A stretch of 64,000 nucleotides of DNA, from positions 283,622,875 through 283,686,874 of the forward strand of contig NC_073693.1 in assembly GCF_029784155.1 (NCBI RefSeq). The letters run 5' to 3'. A program made the position numbers and the translations under genes. Below the pieces are notes generated by a model. That model was not told where the DNA came from. It made no database searches and worked only from the letters and a program-made list of their open reading frames with translations. The stretch comes from Uranotaenia lowii. Its lineage: Eukaryota > Arthropoda > Insecta > Diptera > Culicidae. Below, one piece after another: positions 48,242 through 61,362 of the stretch (position 1 is its first letter; every line of letters starts with the position of its first letter).

Positions 48242-48979
48242 TTTTATTTCTGTTAAAACTAAAGAAAGACCAAAGCCGTAAGATAGCTTCCTTACTGTTT
48301 AAATTTGCTAGGTTAATTGGGGTCTGAATGAACACTTACACAAAATTTACAAAATACGTATTGCGAATTGAGATTGTCTTTTTACACGATCGTTTAAAAT
48401 ACAGAATCGCAGACATCGAAAATCGAGAGAGTAATCAAATGCATTATTGCTCTGTTTTTCGAAGTATTTCTCCAACAAACCAAATAGAATCTCTGAAAAA
48501 AAATTAAGTCAACCTTTGTTCTCACTTTGACTTATTTTGCCAACCCAAGTTGCAGCTGTTAAGAAAAAGGATTAAACAATCCTGAACTCACAAAATCTGT
48601 GAACCTTAAATTTTACTCAGGAACATAATATTGACCTGAAATCATTTGACTCAGAGTCTATTCCTCAATTTAAAGTCCAGATTTTTCTCCAATGTAACAA
48701 ATATAGCCGTAAACTACCCAGCTGTCACACCAATCAGCATCATTTCGCAATCACCGCCAATAGCCTTTGAGCGGTCGCTCGGCTCGGGACATTTTCCTAG
48801 GAAATTCCCGTGGGATTAGAGAATTGCTCCAGCCCACGCAACCCCTTATAGCCGCTGATATCCGAAATTATTGGAAACCACACAGAAGCTGAACAATCAG
48901 TATAGGGAGGAAAAAATATCTTTCCTCTACTTATGAATAGTAATTACTGCTATTCTACACATATGTATGTAGACATGTA
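48242..48979. other. upstream sequence, nothing recognised
   Basis: A+T-rich with a GC-richer, apparently unique stretch at 48.72-48.85 kb. No element or gene supported. Confidence 0.35.
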
Positions 48980-49720
48980 TGTATAGTAACTTCCCAGGAG
49001 TGAAGCAGAAAAAAGTACAAACTCATACCTACGGTAGCGAACTAACAATTGAACGGCAGAAAAAAAAATTACACATGGAAATGATTCTCCTGTCCGTCAC
49101 TAGTTGTGTAGTAGCTGAAAGCTCGAGACGTTTGACGAAGTTCCCCTTCGAGCACGCAGCTTGTTGTATTTACCTACTAAGCAGGCAGGAGTCAGAGCGA
49201 ACTCCGGAACAATCGTCGACTCACATCTCGTTGAAGACGAGGGAGCGAACCACCCACATAAGCTGATACTGCCACTGATGGAAGAGCCTTGGATCAATCC
49301 ACCTAGCAACCCATCATCGCTACATGCGAACAACTTGATCACAAACTTCTCTTTCGTTCCAAACCAAGCGTAAGCGATAAAAGGCCTGAATCGAGTGAGC
49401 GAGCCGACCTACAACAACTACAACGCCCCGCAGTGATGTAACCCGGATGGACGGAACCAGAACTCAGCATCAGCATCACATTATCATCGCCATCATCATA
49501 TCATCTCCACTCACACATGATGGCAAAGGTGAACACGAAACGAAACCGCGAGAGCACGAACGCAGGGGTAGATGTTACCTCCGGCCGGAATGGCATAAAA
49601 CTGGAGTGCCCACCATCATCATCACCGCCTCGTTTCCGAAACTACACCGCGAGGCGGCGGCGGCAGCGATGCACTAGTAATTCAAATTACGTCATTAATT
49701 CAGATGGCGCTTGATGCGAC
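48980..49720. other. GC-richer non-repetitive patch
   Basis: Contains CATCAT/CACCATC runs near 49.47-49.63 kb. Short overlapping frames, none convincing. Possible regulatory DNA. Confidence 0.3.
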
Positions 49721-50612
49721 AGGCGATCGGCACTTGCTTGCAGCAGCTTGTCGATGACAAACGCTTGGCGCTTTGGCTTATCGGCTTCAACATCATCAAC
49801 TTGTGGGTTTTGGCCGTGGAATATCGAGAATTCATTGATCCGTTTTCCATTATTGATTGGAATTGTACATTTTTGGCCATTGAATTTTTAAATTTTAATT
49901 CTTGTAGTTCGATTCTTCATTTGCAGTCTTCATTTTTTTTAAATTATTTTATTATTCAGTTCAAACTGGATTCCCATCCAGGTTACGCCACAGACCACTC
50001 GAATCCATTTTTTCCTTTCAAATCTCGTTTTACCATTTCAACGAAATATGGTTAAAAAAAATTGCCTATAGAACCGGGGGAATTAGTTGGAGAGGGAATT
50101 CTTTGTATTTGGAATGGTAATGATAAAAAATCCACAATTACTGCACGATTGGCAACAAGTCGCACCTTTCTTTCTCTCTGAGCACTGGTTTCTCTCATTT
50201 AACAGAAATTTACTCATTTTCCTGCACAGTTAGCCCGGGCACTGAGATAAAGAGAGAAGATATATCATTGATCACACAAATTGTGCAGCAAATGATTGAA
50301 ATTGTGATAAATTGTGGCCAATTGTGCGGGACAATGAATAAATTTAGGTTAAAATAACAGAAACCAGTGCTGAGAGGGAGAGAGAAAATGTGCGAATTGA
50401 TGCCAATTGTGAAGCAGTTGTGGAATTTTGATCATTACCATTTAAAATGCAAAGAATTATGCCTATTGCAATCCTCCGAATTAGCCACATTTACCAGAAT
50501 TTCAATCATAGACCGCATCTTCTCTCTCCATCTCAATCCCCCGGATAGAACCTGAATAACTCAAACCTATCAAAAGTCAAGTCATTCTCATCATCTCTGC
50601 AGGGGGCTAAAC
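49721..50612. other. upstream sequence, nothing recognised
   Basis: A+T-rich, with two inverted AGAGAGA-rich stretches near 50.17-50.25 and 50.37-50.39 kb. No gene supported. Confidence 0.35.
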
Positions 50613-51042
50613 TAAGGTTGCCAGTTTTGTTTTTTTTTCAGTTCGTATCCGGGCCGGACAAACCGGACAATTTTCTATAAAAATCTGGCAAAATCCGGAC
50701 ATTTCATTTCTAAACTGAAGACCAATAATCCGGGCAATATCCGGGCAAATTTTGTCAAAACCCATTTATTTTTTCATCAAAATTCATAAACAGATTTTAA
50801 ATCGTAATATAGGCTTCGAACAAATCTTTCATGTTAATTTTTGCAAAGTCTGCTACGTGCTGGTTTTGGTTGCTAAATGAAAAAAAATTACCACACAATT
50901 AATTTTTTTTGTTTGATTTGTCAAATATAGTGAAAAAAATCCGGCCATAATCCGAGCATTTTTCAATGAAATCCGAGCAACCAGACCGGGCCGGACTGTT
51001 CCCAACTTTTGTATCAAATATCCGGGCAATCTGGCAACCTTA
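50613..51042. mobile_element. hAT-like MITE rich in CCGGGC
   Basis: Ends TAAGGTTGCCAG and CTGGCAACCTTA with 8-bp flanks GGCTAAAC (50605-50612) and GGTTAAAC (51043-51050), 7 of 8 matching. The interior repeats ATCCGGGCA and GGGCCGGAC motifs. Relatives lie in each unit of the 53-54 kb tandem duplication. Confidence 0.75.
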
Positions 51043-51050
51043 GGTTAAAC

Positions 51051-51763
51051 AGCACTTTTTGTGTCCAAAGCAATCAAAGCAGAAAAGTTTGTAAATATAT
51101 GTAAATCTCAAAAACTTTGTTATACGTTTCATATACATTACAGACTGACCGTCTAAAAATCACAAAAACAGCATATACCTTCGCAATTCATGTCTAAATC
51201 CAAAAGTCTGAAATTGTCTGGGAGTCTAGAAATCGGAAAAACTGTCTGACAAAAGTCCAAAAAATTTGGAAGATCCAGACAAAATCTGGAAAGTTGACAT
51301 CATTGATTCGACACCTTATTCACACCTTATGCATATTGTTTATTTGCTAACATTTGCGCGGTAAAAACTGAATTCGTTATAAAAAGCCAAGAAAATATTC
51401 TTCTTTCACCGTTAGGCCGATAAATTAAATCTACAAATATAAATTACGGTGATTAATCCTTCATAAAATATTCTCTTAAGTTTAAGTCGTCAAGTGAAGG
51501 TGTCTTGTCCATTTCCCATCCGAAATATATCCGGAAAGAACAGTATCTAATGCAGTTGTTTACTATAAATGTTTCATCACATTCACAAAAATCAGGCAAA
51601 ATCAGACTTGTTTTCAAAAATTAGGGAAATACAATGTCGTTGTATCAGGTTGTCAGGCTAAGCCTCTAAAAATCAGGAAGATTCCGAAAAATCAGGCACA
51701 TTAGCATCTCTGCTTATTCCTTATTCGTCCGGTCGGTCTCGCTGCGGTTGTTTATGCTGTAGC
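51051..51763. other. A+T-rich repeat DNA
   Basis: AAATCAGG-type motifs suggest decayed MITE sequence. Nothing with ends. Confidence 0.35.
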
Positions 51764-52029
51764 CAGGGTTGCCAACATTATTTTTCAAAATTCAGGGACA
51801 TGAGAAATAAAAATCAGGATGCATGGTTTACCAGAAACCGGTCGAAGTGAGGACCCTTTTTTTGGTCGTCAGTCCACATTTCGACCTCTGCCAATGCCTT
51901 TATGAAGTTCCGTACTACCCATTTTTCATCATTTTAACAAAAAACAGGAAAAATCAGGATTATTTCCAAAAATCAGGGAAAAACGGAGGTTAGGCAAATC
52001 TTGAAAAATCAGGCACATTAGCAACCCTG
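51764..52029. mobile_element. hAT-like short element (CAGGGTTGCC ends)
   Basis: CAGGGTTGCCAACATTA at the left and TTAGCAACCCTG at the right form imperfect TIRs. AAAATCAGG motifs lie inside. The expected 8-bp duplication is not visible. Confidence 0.5.
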
Positions 52030-52790
52030 CAACATTGGCAACAAAATGAGCGAAATCGACTTCAGAATCTGCAAACATGGCTGACTTTCTATGATATCCG
52101 ATTGAAACCGACTTCAATTTACAATTTTGACGACTTGTTTGCTAGGAATTGCGATTATATGTTTGCTGGGATACTGATACACCTACAAATCAAAATAATT
52201 TTATTGACAGTGACAACTATCGATATTTTGGTAAAAAACTACCAAAACTGTGGTTCAAATTATGTATAAATTTTTACAGATGGAATCTGAGAATTGCAAT
52301 TTATTGTTGAAATCTGCAGTGGCGCGGTTAGATTACCGGCATTAAAATAAAACAAATTACCGATAGTTCGATAAACAGAAGCGAAATGTCAAAGTAATCC
52401 GGTAAAATTACCGGTTATTCAGTTGAAATTTACAATAGTTCGCTCAACATCACAATTCTCACATTTGTAGAAGTTTATCTAAGTTTTTGCCTGCTAGGAA
52501 GAGAGTTCACTGCGACCATTTAGTAGATCTATTGTGGCATTACCTCGCGTTACTATTTTTACATTACAATGCTAATTGACACCCCTGCACTATTGGTTGA
52601 AATTGCAGTTGTTTACCGGTAGCACTACGAGCACACACATATCTAGGAAGGATATCAAAGTTCCCTTGAAAAGATCCATCCACATGCATGTGCTGCATCA
52701 TTGAGGCGTACAATTCCAAGGAATATCCGGCTAGCATTTCACTAATGCTAAAACCGCCAATCTTCATCACACTATGTGTGCCAGGTTATT
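52030..52790. other. A+T-rich DNA with ACCG motifs
   Basis: TTACCGG/CGGTAA motifs around 52.22-52.45 kb. No gene supported. Confidence 0.35.
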
Positions 52791-52791
52791 T

Positions 52792-52857
52792 CACGACTGG
52801 GATTCGATCTCATGACCATTGGCTTAGAAGACAAGGATGCTATTCTCTAGGCCACTA
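52792..52857 (-). mobile_element. tRNA-like SINE head, copy 2
   Basis: On the minus strand GTGGCCTAGAGAATAGCATC is followed by TCTAAGCCAATGG and a B box GATCGAATCCC, aligned along the copy at 22160-22228. Confidence 0.5.
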
Positions 52858-52980
52858 TCTGCAGGCATTCAGCCAAGTTAATACTAAAAGTCGTATAGCG
52901 TAGATTTTCCATAGAGATGGGTAGATGTAAGACCCGATAACTTGGTTCAACCCAAAGGACTTTGTCTTCGTCCTTCAAGT

Positions 52981-54300
52981 CTATAAATTCATCAACGGAG
53001 AAAAAATTACATTAACAATTTTTGTACAAATTGAGAAACAGTCTTTGAATATGAACTAGACTGTTAGGGTGATAAATTTCATCTGTTTAGAAATTTCCGT
53101 AGAATTATCTCAGGTTAAAAGTCTGTTAATGCAATCGAAAAGATGAGTAGCCTTCCCAGAGTATATGCGCAAGTTAGTTTTAGTGTAAGCATGAAAGAAT
53201 TTTTTCAGCATGTATCAGGGCCGGATAAATCCAGGCAATTTGAGCTAAAATCCTGACAAAACCCGGGCTTTTGATTGTCAACCAAAACTCCAGGCAAATT
53301 TGGTCAAAACCCAGAAATTGCTCATAAAAAATCTAAAAAAAAAGTTAAACAATATTTTTTTTCCGTCAAAACTTGTCAGCAGATTTCAGGCTTCCAAAAA
53401 ACCATCCATGATTAATTTTATAAAACTTGCTCAGAGAACTTCGTTTTAAACGCATAAATAAAAAAAAATACAAAACATTTTGTTTCTTTTGTTTGATTTG
53501 CAAAAAAGGTGTATAAATCCGAGCAAAATCCGGGCTTTTTTTCAATTAAATTCGGGCAACCGGGCCAGACCGGACTTTCTCCAAATTTTGTATTTAATAT
53601 TCGGGCAAACCAGGATAAAACCGGGCCATCTGACAACCTTACTATAAACTCATCTATGGAGAAAAATTTACATCAAGAAGTTTTGTACAAATTGAGCAAC
53701 AGTCCTTAAATATGAACTTGGTTGTTGTCTGAAATTTCATTTATTTGATATTCCCGTAGGTTGATCTCAGGTTAAGAGTCTGTTAATGAAATCTATAAGA
53801 TGAGTATCGTTTCCAAAAGAGTATAAACGGACGTTAGTTTTAGTGTAAGGTTGCCAGAATTTTTTAAACATGTATCCAGGCAATTTTATCGAAGAACCTG
53901 GAAAAATCAGGGCTTATGATTGTAAATCCAGGCAAAAATATAGGCAAATTTGGTCAACACCCAGATATATTTCTCATAAAAATCTAAAGAAAACGTGAAA
54001 AAAAAATTTTTTTCGTAAAAACTTATCAGCAGATTTCGAATCGTGTTTTAGGCTTCCGAAAAAAACCTTCAATGATTTTTTAAAACTTGTCAGAAAACAT
54101 TGTTTTGCACGTATAATTAAAAAAAAAAATACAAATACAATTTGTTTTTTTTTGTTCGATTTGCAAAAAAAGTGAATAAATCCGAGCAAAATCCGGGCTT
54201 TTTTCAATGAAATTCGGGCAACCGGGCCGGATCGGACTTTTTCCAAATTTTGTATTAAATATTCGGGCAAACCAGGATAAAACCGGGTAAACTGGCAAGC
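52981..54300. repeat. 661-bp tandem duplication containing MITE copies
   Basis: Units 52981-53641 and 53642-54300 share CTATAAA-TCATC, TTGTACAAATTGAG, TCTCAGGTTAA, AGTCTGTTAATG, TTAGTTTTAGTGTAAG and a CCGGGC-rich end. The second unit has the MITE left end TAAGGTTGCCAG at 53845; the first has a mutated version. The duplication therefore followed the MITE insertion. Confidence 0.8.
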
Positions 54301-55814
54301 TTTTTTGAGAGGCAAATTGGCCTCAACCATAACCTCGCAATTCAATTTGCTGGGGGCCTCAACAGTGATGCTAGCTAATGGACTTTTAAAGTTATTTCAA
54401 AACACCTTAAAAAATTGTCCATATACTGCTTGACAGTTAAAAAAAGAGTTGTTTCTAACTTACCTAAAGGGATGCAAAAAAAATCAACCAATCAATTGGC
54501 AAGTTGCAAAATCTCTGAACTCATGAAAACATTTATCAATCATTATTGCATGATCTTTAAAAATAATATAATAATTCCGAAATATCAACGCACTTGGCTG
54601 GCACCCCTGAACATAATGAAAAATCAATAGCAATAAGGGGGAGAGTTCATATAACGCCCCATGTTGCTAATGCGCGCCACTCGTGTTTTGAAGAATCTGT
54701 AACATTTTAAACCTGCACAATATTACCATTTTTTTTAAATGCTGTGATAGGCCATGGCAAACATGATTTTTTTTTCTTAAAATACCCCTGAGTCTTAAAA
54801 ATTTCACAATTTAGGTTTTTCTTCATTTCGGTGTGAATTTTAAAACACTTTCAATAAACACCAAGCAGAGAAAAATGATTAAGACAATATTTTCTGACAC
54901 ATCGATAGAGGAGAATCTAAATTATATTTTTTTGCTAGAAAAATCATACTCTAAACTCGCTAAGGTATGCATTTTATAGGTATGTTTTATCATGGCCCAT
55001 GCGCTCGTTATAACGCGCCAATCGCTGAAAAAACCATTAATTTTCAAAACGGCCAATTTTCATTGAAAGTGAATCAAAAGTCAAAAATCATATTTTGAGC
55101 TTTAGTTCAGCCGAGAAAACCTGCTTTTAATTTTTTTTTAAATTAAGATAAGTCCATTTTGATTTTCTTTTCAGTCAAAGTGTCTGTAAGTATTGGTGTA
55201 TTTGTCTGCTAGGCGCGTATTGAATACACATCGGCGCGCATTTGCAACACAGTTTTGTTCTGTTGTTTTGAATATGGTTTAAAAAAAACCTAGTTTTTGA
55301 AGCAACTAAAGGAATTTGTGTTTAAAAAAAATCATAGGCATTTGTAGAAAACACTTTTCTTCATCGATTACACTCGTTTTTTTACACAAATTGTATGTGA
55401 AATAAATCGCAAATCAGCAATTCGCTTAGGTGGCGCATGTTCCCCAACATGACCTATTGTTTATTTGTCTTTAAAGACAGGGTTGCCAAGAATTGAACAC
55501 CATCTGAGGTTGCCATTAGCTTTTTCTGATGATGTTTTAAATATTATTGGGATTTCTCGGTTTTCAGGTACTAACTCAAGGAATATTTAAACAAAGTAGT
55601 GTAGAGAGCCATATTGGATTTTTTTTATACAAAAATTTCAAAGTAAAACACATTTTAGAACGAAAATGAATTCCAAATACATTTTAATTGTGTTGTATGG
55701 CCTCTATTTGATAATGCTATGATGTGTGTTGGTTCTTTGAAGAATTGTTTTTTTTTCGAGATTTTCATCCTTTAAGATTCATCCCTTTTTTTGAAGATTT
55801 TCTAGATTTTATTA
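54301..55814. other. A+T-rich upstream DNA
   Basis: Has scattered GCGCGCCA/TGGCGCATG words (54.65-55.45 kb) suggestive of an old repeat. No gene supported. Confidence 0.35.
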
Positions 55815-56340
55815 CAGACCCCGTTCGATTTTGGCAACACGCCCGTACATTTTGTGTTGCCAAAATCGAATGTTGCCAAAATCGAACCGTTTTTTTTTCT
55901 CAACTTTTTTCAGTTTTGTTTTACAAAATAACTAAAATTATTATCAAAAACTTTATTTTTAGTCAATTTCCGACCATTTGTAGTTATTTCAAATTTTTTT
56001 CATCATGTTTTTGATGCATTTTGCACTTTTCTTATTTTGTTTATATTGTTTGTTTTCATTAGTCATATTTGCTGATTTTGTCGTTCTTCATCATTTTTTA
56101 GTTGTTTTTTGTCATTTTCAGTCTTTTGTTTGAATTTGTATTTTAACTTTTTGAATTTTTCATCTTTTTGTCATTTTTGGTACTTTAAATTTTTTTCCCA
56201 AAAACTTTTGTTTCTATTGTTGCATTTTATCACCATTTCAGAACATAAAACCGTATTTATGGTGTTTGTCTAAATTAAAATGGTCCTGTTATAACGAAAA
56301 CTAAAAGGTAATGTTGTTTTTAAAAACCGTTAGATTTTGA
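55815..56340. mobile_element. TTGGCAAC TIR element, copy 3, inverted, one end lost
   Basis: Left end CAGACCCCGTTCGATTTTGG corresponds to the inverse of the right end of the complete copy. The interior matches in inverse order to about 56.3 kb (GGTAATGTTG...AAAACCGTT). The outermost right end is eroded. Confidence 0.8.
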
Positions 56341-56749
56341 ATATTTTTCATGGTAGGTTTTAAACTCATTCTAGAGTTTTGCAAATTAAAGATGGGAAAT
56401 TTTTCGATTTTTGTTAGTCTAGTTCATGAAAATCCCACTTTTTTAGTACCGATCTCGAAGAACAAGAATCTTACTCGAATAATGTGCCTTCAAATTGAAA
56501 AATTTCCAGCAGATTCCTCGAATTATCATCTAAAAAGGCAAGTTTCCTAGTAAATTAGCAAATTTTTCGTGATTGTGACGTCGCAGTCTGTACCAATATT
56601 AGAGCAGGGCTGCCATAACACTACCTTTTTTAATTTTCCTTGGATATCACTGCTGTCCGGCCATAGACGACTTTCCCATATTTTGAAGTTACAACTCTTA
56701 CCTCTTTTTAAGGTGTTGAAGCTCCAAAGTACTCCAAGAACAACTTACG
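56341..56749. other. A+T-rich upstream DNA
   Basis: Nothing recognised. Borders the GC-rich island. Confidence 0.35.
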
Positions 56750-58800
56750 TATAATTACCTCCAGACTCCCGAAGCCAAAGCAGTAGACCAGACACGCAAA
56801 CATCGAAAGACGTAGGTACCAGCAATTCCGAACTCAATAGGAAACGATCTCTTCCTTGAGCTTGAGAGGAAATCTCACCGACTAGATGAAAGGAAAAAGA
56901 AGCAGCAGGCTTCTTTCTGTGAAGGAACTTTTCCCCCATCCACCACAAACGGTTCCACTACAATTTTTCTTTCTTTGGACTCATTTAGGTGTCAAGACGA
57001 ACGGGACGAAACAAGTAGATTACGCGAGGGGAGAGCGTGTGATCCATCCACGATATTCGCCTAGCCGCGAAAGGAGGAAGATCACCCCATCCATCCGTAG
57101 AATAAAGGCAAAAGCCAAAAGGAGAGAAGGGGGAAAAATCATGAGAAAATAATAATCTCATTTTGTCGAGTCGCGTTTCTTGTGCTGCTGGTTCCCAGCA
57201 GCAAATCGCTGCTACACTACACTAGCTTCTTCCGAGGGGTTGTTGTCGGTTTGGTTGGGAGGATTGTGTTTTCCTTCCCTCGCTCGGTTGCTCCACTTCA
57301 CTTCAGTTCACTTCTTCTGGCGGTGATGAAGCTAGGAGTTTTTCCTGTCTGCTTTGCCCCATTTCGGAACGGAGGAGCCCCCCCTCTCCTGCTTCCACCA
57401 ATGAAAGGCAGCAGCAGTAAATCGGAACACGACCATCAGTTTTGCTCTATGATCTCTTCTCAGCCAGCACTGCTGTTTGGATCGTTGGTTGAAGTTGGTA
57501 CGCCATCATCCTTTCGCCCCGTGGGGCGTTACGGCCAAATGGTTGAGAAACTATCGCTTCTTATAAACTAGAGCTTGGCTCACAGACACTTCAAGCGCGC
57601 AATAGAAGAAAGGGGAAAAAGTGGGGTTATGGAGCAGGAGCAACAGAAAAAAGCGTGCGCGGGGAATTAGGAAGCTGCCTCGACTCGGCTTGGCTCGGCT
57701 CAACTCAGCTCGGAAGGTTGTGGTGGATAACTGTAATTCGGAAGTTTTCCTTTAGCGTTTTGCTGCTGCAAGCAGCGTAGAGCTGTTATTTTTTTTTTGG
57801 TTTGATTTCCTTCGCTATTCCTCACGTCGTCGCCGGCCATCGTCATGTCGAATCCCAGCCACAGGGTCTCACAGGGTCTATGAACGAACAAAATTCGGAT
57901 GTAACGGTTTTCGGTGTCTCGGAAATCGGTAATTGCCCTTCCGAGCTTCATTAGATGGGCTTTTATTATTTGGGAGGAGAGTTTGCAATCAAAGCGTGGC
58001 GCTGTGTCCTATTTCCTAAATTTCGGTATCCGGAATCCATCGAAAAAAGTTTGCTTATACCAAGTGTGGTCAATGGAATCTAGCATTGACGAATAATTTG
58101 AATTGTGGGTATCCTTATCAGAGAACGACTGATGGTCGTTGCTAAATATTTACGAAACCGAAAAAAAAACCTCCGAAATGCTGCAGCCAAACCGCAAACC
58201 CACGTAAAGTCAAACCACACAAAGTCCTTGAGAATAAATTCACATCTTTATGAAGACAGCAAACAGGCAAGAGGAATAAAATTCTCAGCTCAATTGAGAA
58301 GTCGCCTTAGCAGTAAGAATAGACTGGGAATGAAGGAGGACGACATCGAGAAGCGTGATGTTCATTGGAGCAGACTCAACGAAGAAGCTGATGCTAAGAA
58401 GTTTAATTTCGACTTTATTTATTTATCCTCGCGTTTTTCCTCGCATCTCCTTCAACTTGTTCAGAGTCTTCGCCTTTTTTTACGACCAAGCTCGGTTCGA
58501 ATCAGGATGTTAATTTTAGAGGAGAGACATTAGTCCGAGTAGGACGAAGGAATGTTGTAAATTTTAATCCGTTCTCCACTGACTCAGAAGAATTATGGGA
58601 AAATAAAATACCCTTTGGGTAAACAAACAACAACGGTGTGACTCGAAAACGTGTCCACCAACAGGCAAGCCTAAAAGCTGATATCCTTGAAATTTTTCCT
58701 GTTCTGTCCACTGCTCCACACTCCTTAATTGGATTGAATCCTTATGTGCAGAGTCCTCGCCGATTTACGATTCTGCGAAAATCCCCACCCAACAAACGAA
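56750..58800. other. GC-rich non-repetitive upstream block
   Basis: Part of the 56.75-59.9 kb island. It is markedly less A+T-rich than its neighbours, with short CAG/CTG runs and no coding frame that looks conserved on either strand. It is likely regulatory or 5' transcribed sequence of ttk, by inference from position. Confidence 0.3.
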
Positions 58801-58806
58801 ACTCAC

Positions 58807-59600
58807 TTGACGGGTTTCAGCACATCGCCGGGACCGGTTCGGCTCCAATCGATATCATCCAACAAAAAAAAAGCCACTCTGACGATATTCAATCCTTGTG
58901 GATGTCCTTTTTTTGTCCTTGGAAGCACCTTCTCAGAACCACTAACACACTCACAGTAGGAACAAAAAGAACGTGAAATCGCCGTTCGTCCGTTCCGTTT
59001 CGTGTGCTTATTTTAGAATCGAATCCGCGTTTAGTCCCTGTTCGAGTTGCAATACGACATAGCACAGAGCACCACACAAAGATTTTCACCAATCGATGTT
59101 TCTACGACGAAATGGCCGGCCGGATATCGCGTTTCCCCGACTTAAAACTTGGAGACCGTTTGGTCGATTCTATTTGCGCACTTCTTCTGAATCCTTCTGA
59201 ATACTGAAATTCTTCCTTCGGTTCCTCTGTATTTTCACAGCAGCAGATCGCGACGCAGACGAACGCGGACTCACATCATTCCGTTCCGCCGTTCCGCACT
59301 TCACTGTGGATGGGGTCTGGCGGTAGAGCGGCCGCAAGCCAGCCAGGCCGAGATTGTGAAAGAATTCCTAAACACTACTCCACCACTCCATCGTTTCCGA
59401 CCGACCTCGTCGCCAATTATGCCTCTTCCTTCGGATCGCGAGAGGAATCAAGGAACTCTCGCACACACAGATCCGTAAGAAAGCCGGAGTCAATAAGTCA
59501 GGCCGAGGAGGATCACCGATTTTTTTCCTTCTATCTACTTCTTTCAAAGCAAAGAAATGGGATCCACACCCATACAAACAGCTAGCATAGCGCAACGCGA
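58807..59600 (-). promoter_or_regulatory. candidate ttk noncoding first exon and promoter
   Basis: This is the most CpG-rich block of the window (peaks near 59.28-59.37 and 59.58-59.76 kb). Read on the minus strand it is non-repetitive, lacks a long open frame, and reaches a consensus donor CCGTCAA/GTGAGT (GT at 58806-58805). That donor could splice to the acceptor at 30260. The 5' limit is a guess and I see no convincing TATA box. The assignment rests on position, composition and one splice signal only. Confidence 0.28.
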
Positions 59601-60571
59601 GAGAAACGCGTCCGCGACGTCGCGCGCGAGGCTATTCGGGAGTACGCTCAGCTCTTTTCAAGCACTCCGTGCTTGGAAAGGGATCGGCTGTTTTTTTTTG
59701 GAATCACGGCGCTGCTCCTCGCGAGTCTCGCGACGCGAGTGGAGCTTGTGTATGTGTTCAAAGAGCGGTTCGCGTTCTTACTTAGCGATGAACGCGGTTA
59801 CGTCAGCAATAATCTCTGTTTCGGTGTTTCTGTCCTACCCACTAGCAATGAATGGGGAGATGTGGAGCTGGCGTTGAGGTTAGGGTGTTGGCCGCGCGGT
59901 AGAAGTCATAAAATCGGTTAGATGCGGGGAAAACCGATTGTGGCCGACTGTTTGCTTCGACGATGAGTATAGGACTGCGACTGGAGTAACATTCTTAGAA
60001 TTGATGGATAAAAAGCGCCAGGAATTATATTTCTGTTCGTTCGGGCTACAAGGGGTAGCGACCGCGACCGATGAGGACAATTTCGTCCGTGATCACGCGA
60101 GGATCGAGTGTTTTTTTCGCCCCCGGGTCGTCATTAATTCCTAGATTTTTCCAGGGAATGGACTCCTCTGGGTTAAACTGATATTTTTAGATAAAAAACA
60201 CTGAATAAAAGACGTTTTTCAGGAGTATTTTCACTCTTTTTCATCGAAATTTTGATCATACGACGATGTTGAAAACTTGCAAAGAAGAAAATCTCAATTT
60301 TTGCCATATTTAAAATTTTTTTTTTTTAACTTGTGCCGCGCAGCGCAGATATTTTGCTAATTTTGTTTATGTATCAAGACACCCCAAGCAACTAAAAGTT
60401 CCAGAAACAGGCTCTTAAAAGCTTACTCAGCCCTGCTCGAGGCTGAATAGCATTCTATTTAGCTCAAAATTTAAGTTCTTATCCACACTTTCAAGTTCTA
60501 TAATCAAAGCTGAGAAGAAAACTATTCATCCTTTGCATGATTCTTTCAATAAAATAGAAAAAAAAAACAAA
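59601..60571. other. edge of the CpG-rich island and A+T-rich flank
   Basis: CpG-dense to about 60.13 kb (GTCGCGCGCGAGG, TCTCGCGACGCGAG), then A+T-rich. Could contain promoter-proximal elements of ttk. No motif certain enough to call. Confidence 0.3.
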
Positions 60572-61362
60572 AATCATTTTTGAATTTCTTAAACTCTGGA
60601 GTCTTAAAAGCTTTCTTTTGGTTCAAAACTCGTCCGCGATTTTTGGCAGAATTTTTATGTGACGTTTACATGAGTAAATTTGAATTTTTAGGTTTGTATG
60701 GGAAAATTGAATATTTAATACTGAAAAATCGTTTTCGTTTCTTCTGTTCTAATGGTTTTTGTGCCAATTTATAAATTCTTTAAAGAAAATTTTCCGCTGA
60801 ACAACTTTGTCCAAGACTGTAACTTCGTATCTTATTAGGAACGAAAGTTATTAGCTGTTTGACAGGGATATGTATTTTGGCATTAAACGACAAAAAATCA
60901 ATTGACATCTCTGCTGGTTACCAAGCTAGGTATTGCGTGACTACTTTTCATGCAATCCTTCACAAGGCACAAGCAGTGATGTCAATTGAATTTATTATTT
61001 TTCAATGCCAAACAACACATCTCTGTTAAACAGCTAATAACTTTCTTACCTAATAAGTTGCAAAGTTACGGTCTTCGACAAAGTTGTTCAGATGAAAATT
61101 TTCTTTAGAGAATTTATAAATTGACACAAAAACACAGAAGGTTCGATTCTACACAAGAAACAAAAATGATGTTGATTTTTCAGTACAAAATATTCTATTT
61201 TCCCATACAAACCTGAAAGTTCAATTAAATTTACTCATGTAAATGTTACTTAATATTTCTGGATGGATTGTGGATTCTGGATAAATTCTGGATTCTTTAT
61301 AGATAAGTTTAAAACCAAAACGAAAATTTTAAGACTCCAGGGATTGAGAAATTCAAAAATGA
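60572..61362. repeat. giant palindrome 2 (arms about 340-380 bp)
   Basis: Left arm about 60572-60910 and right arm about 60977-61362 are inverted copies: GAATTTCTTAAACTCTGGAG, TGTATGGGAAAATTGAATAT-type, AATTTATAAATTCTTTAAAG, GAACAACTTTGTC and CAATTGACATC. The spacer is about 66 bp. A separate family from palindrome 1. No coding sequence. Confidence 0.85.
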
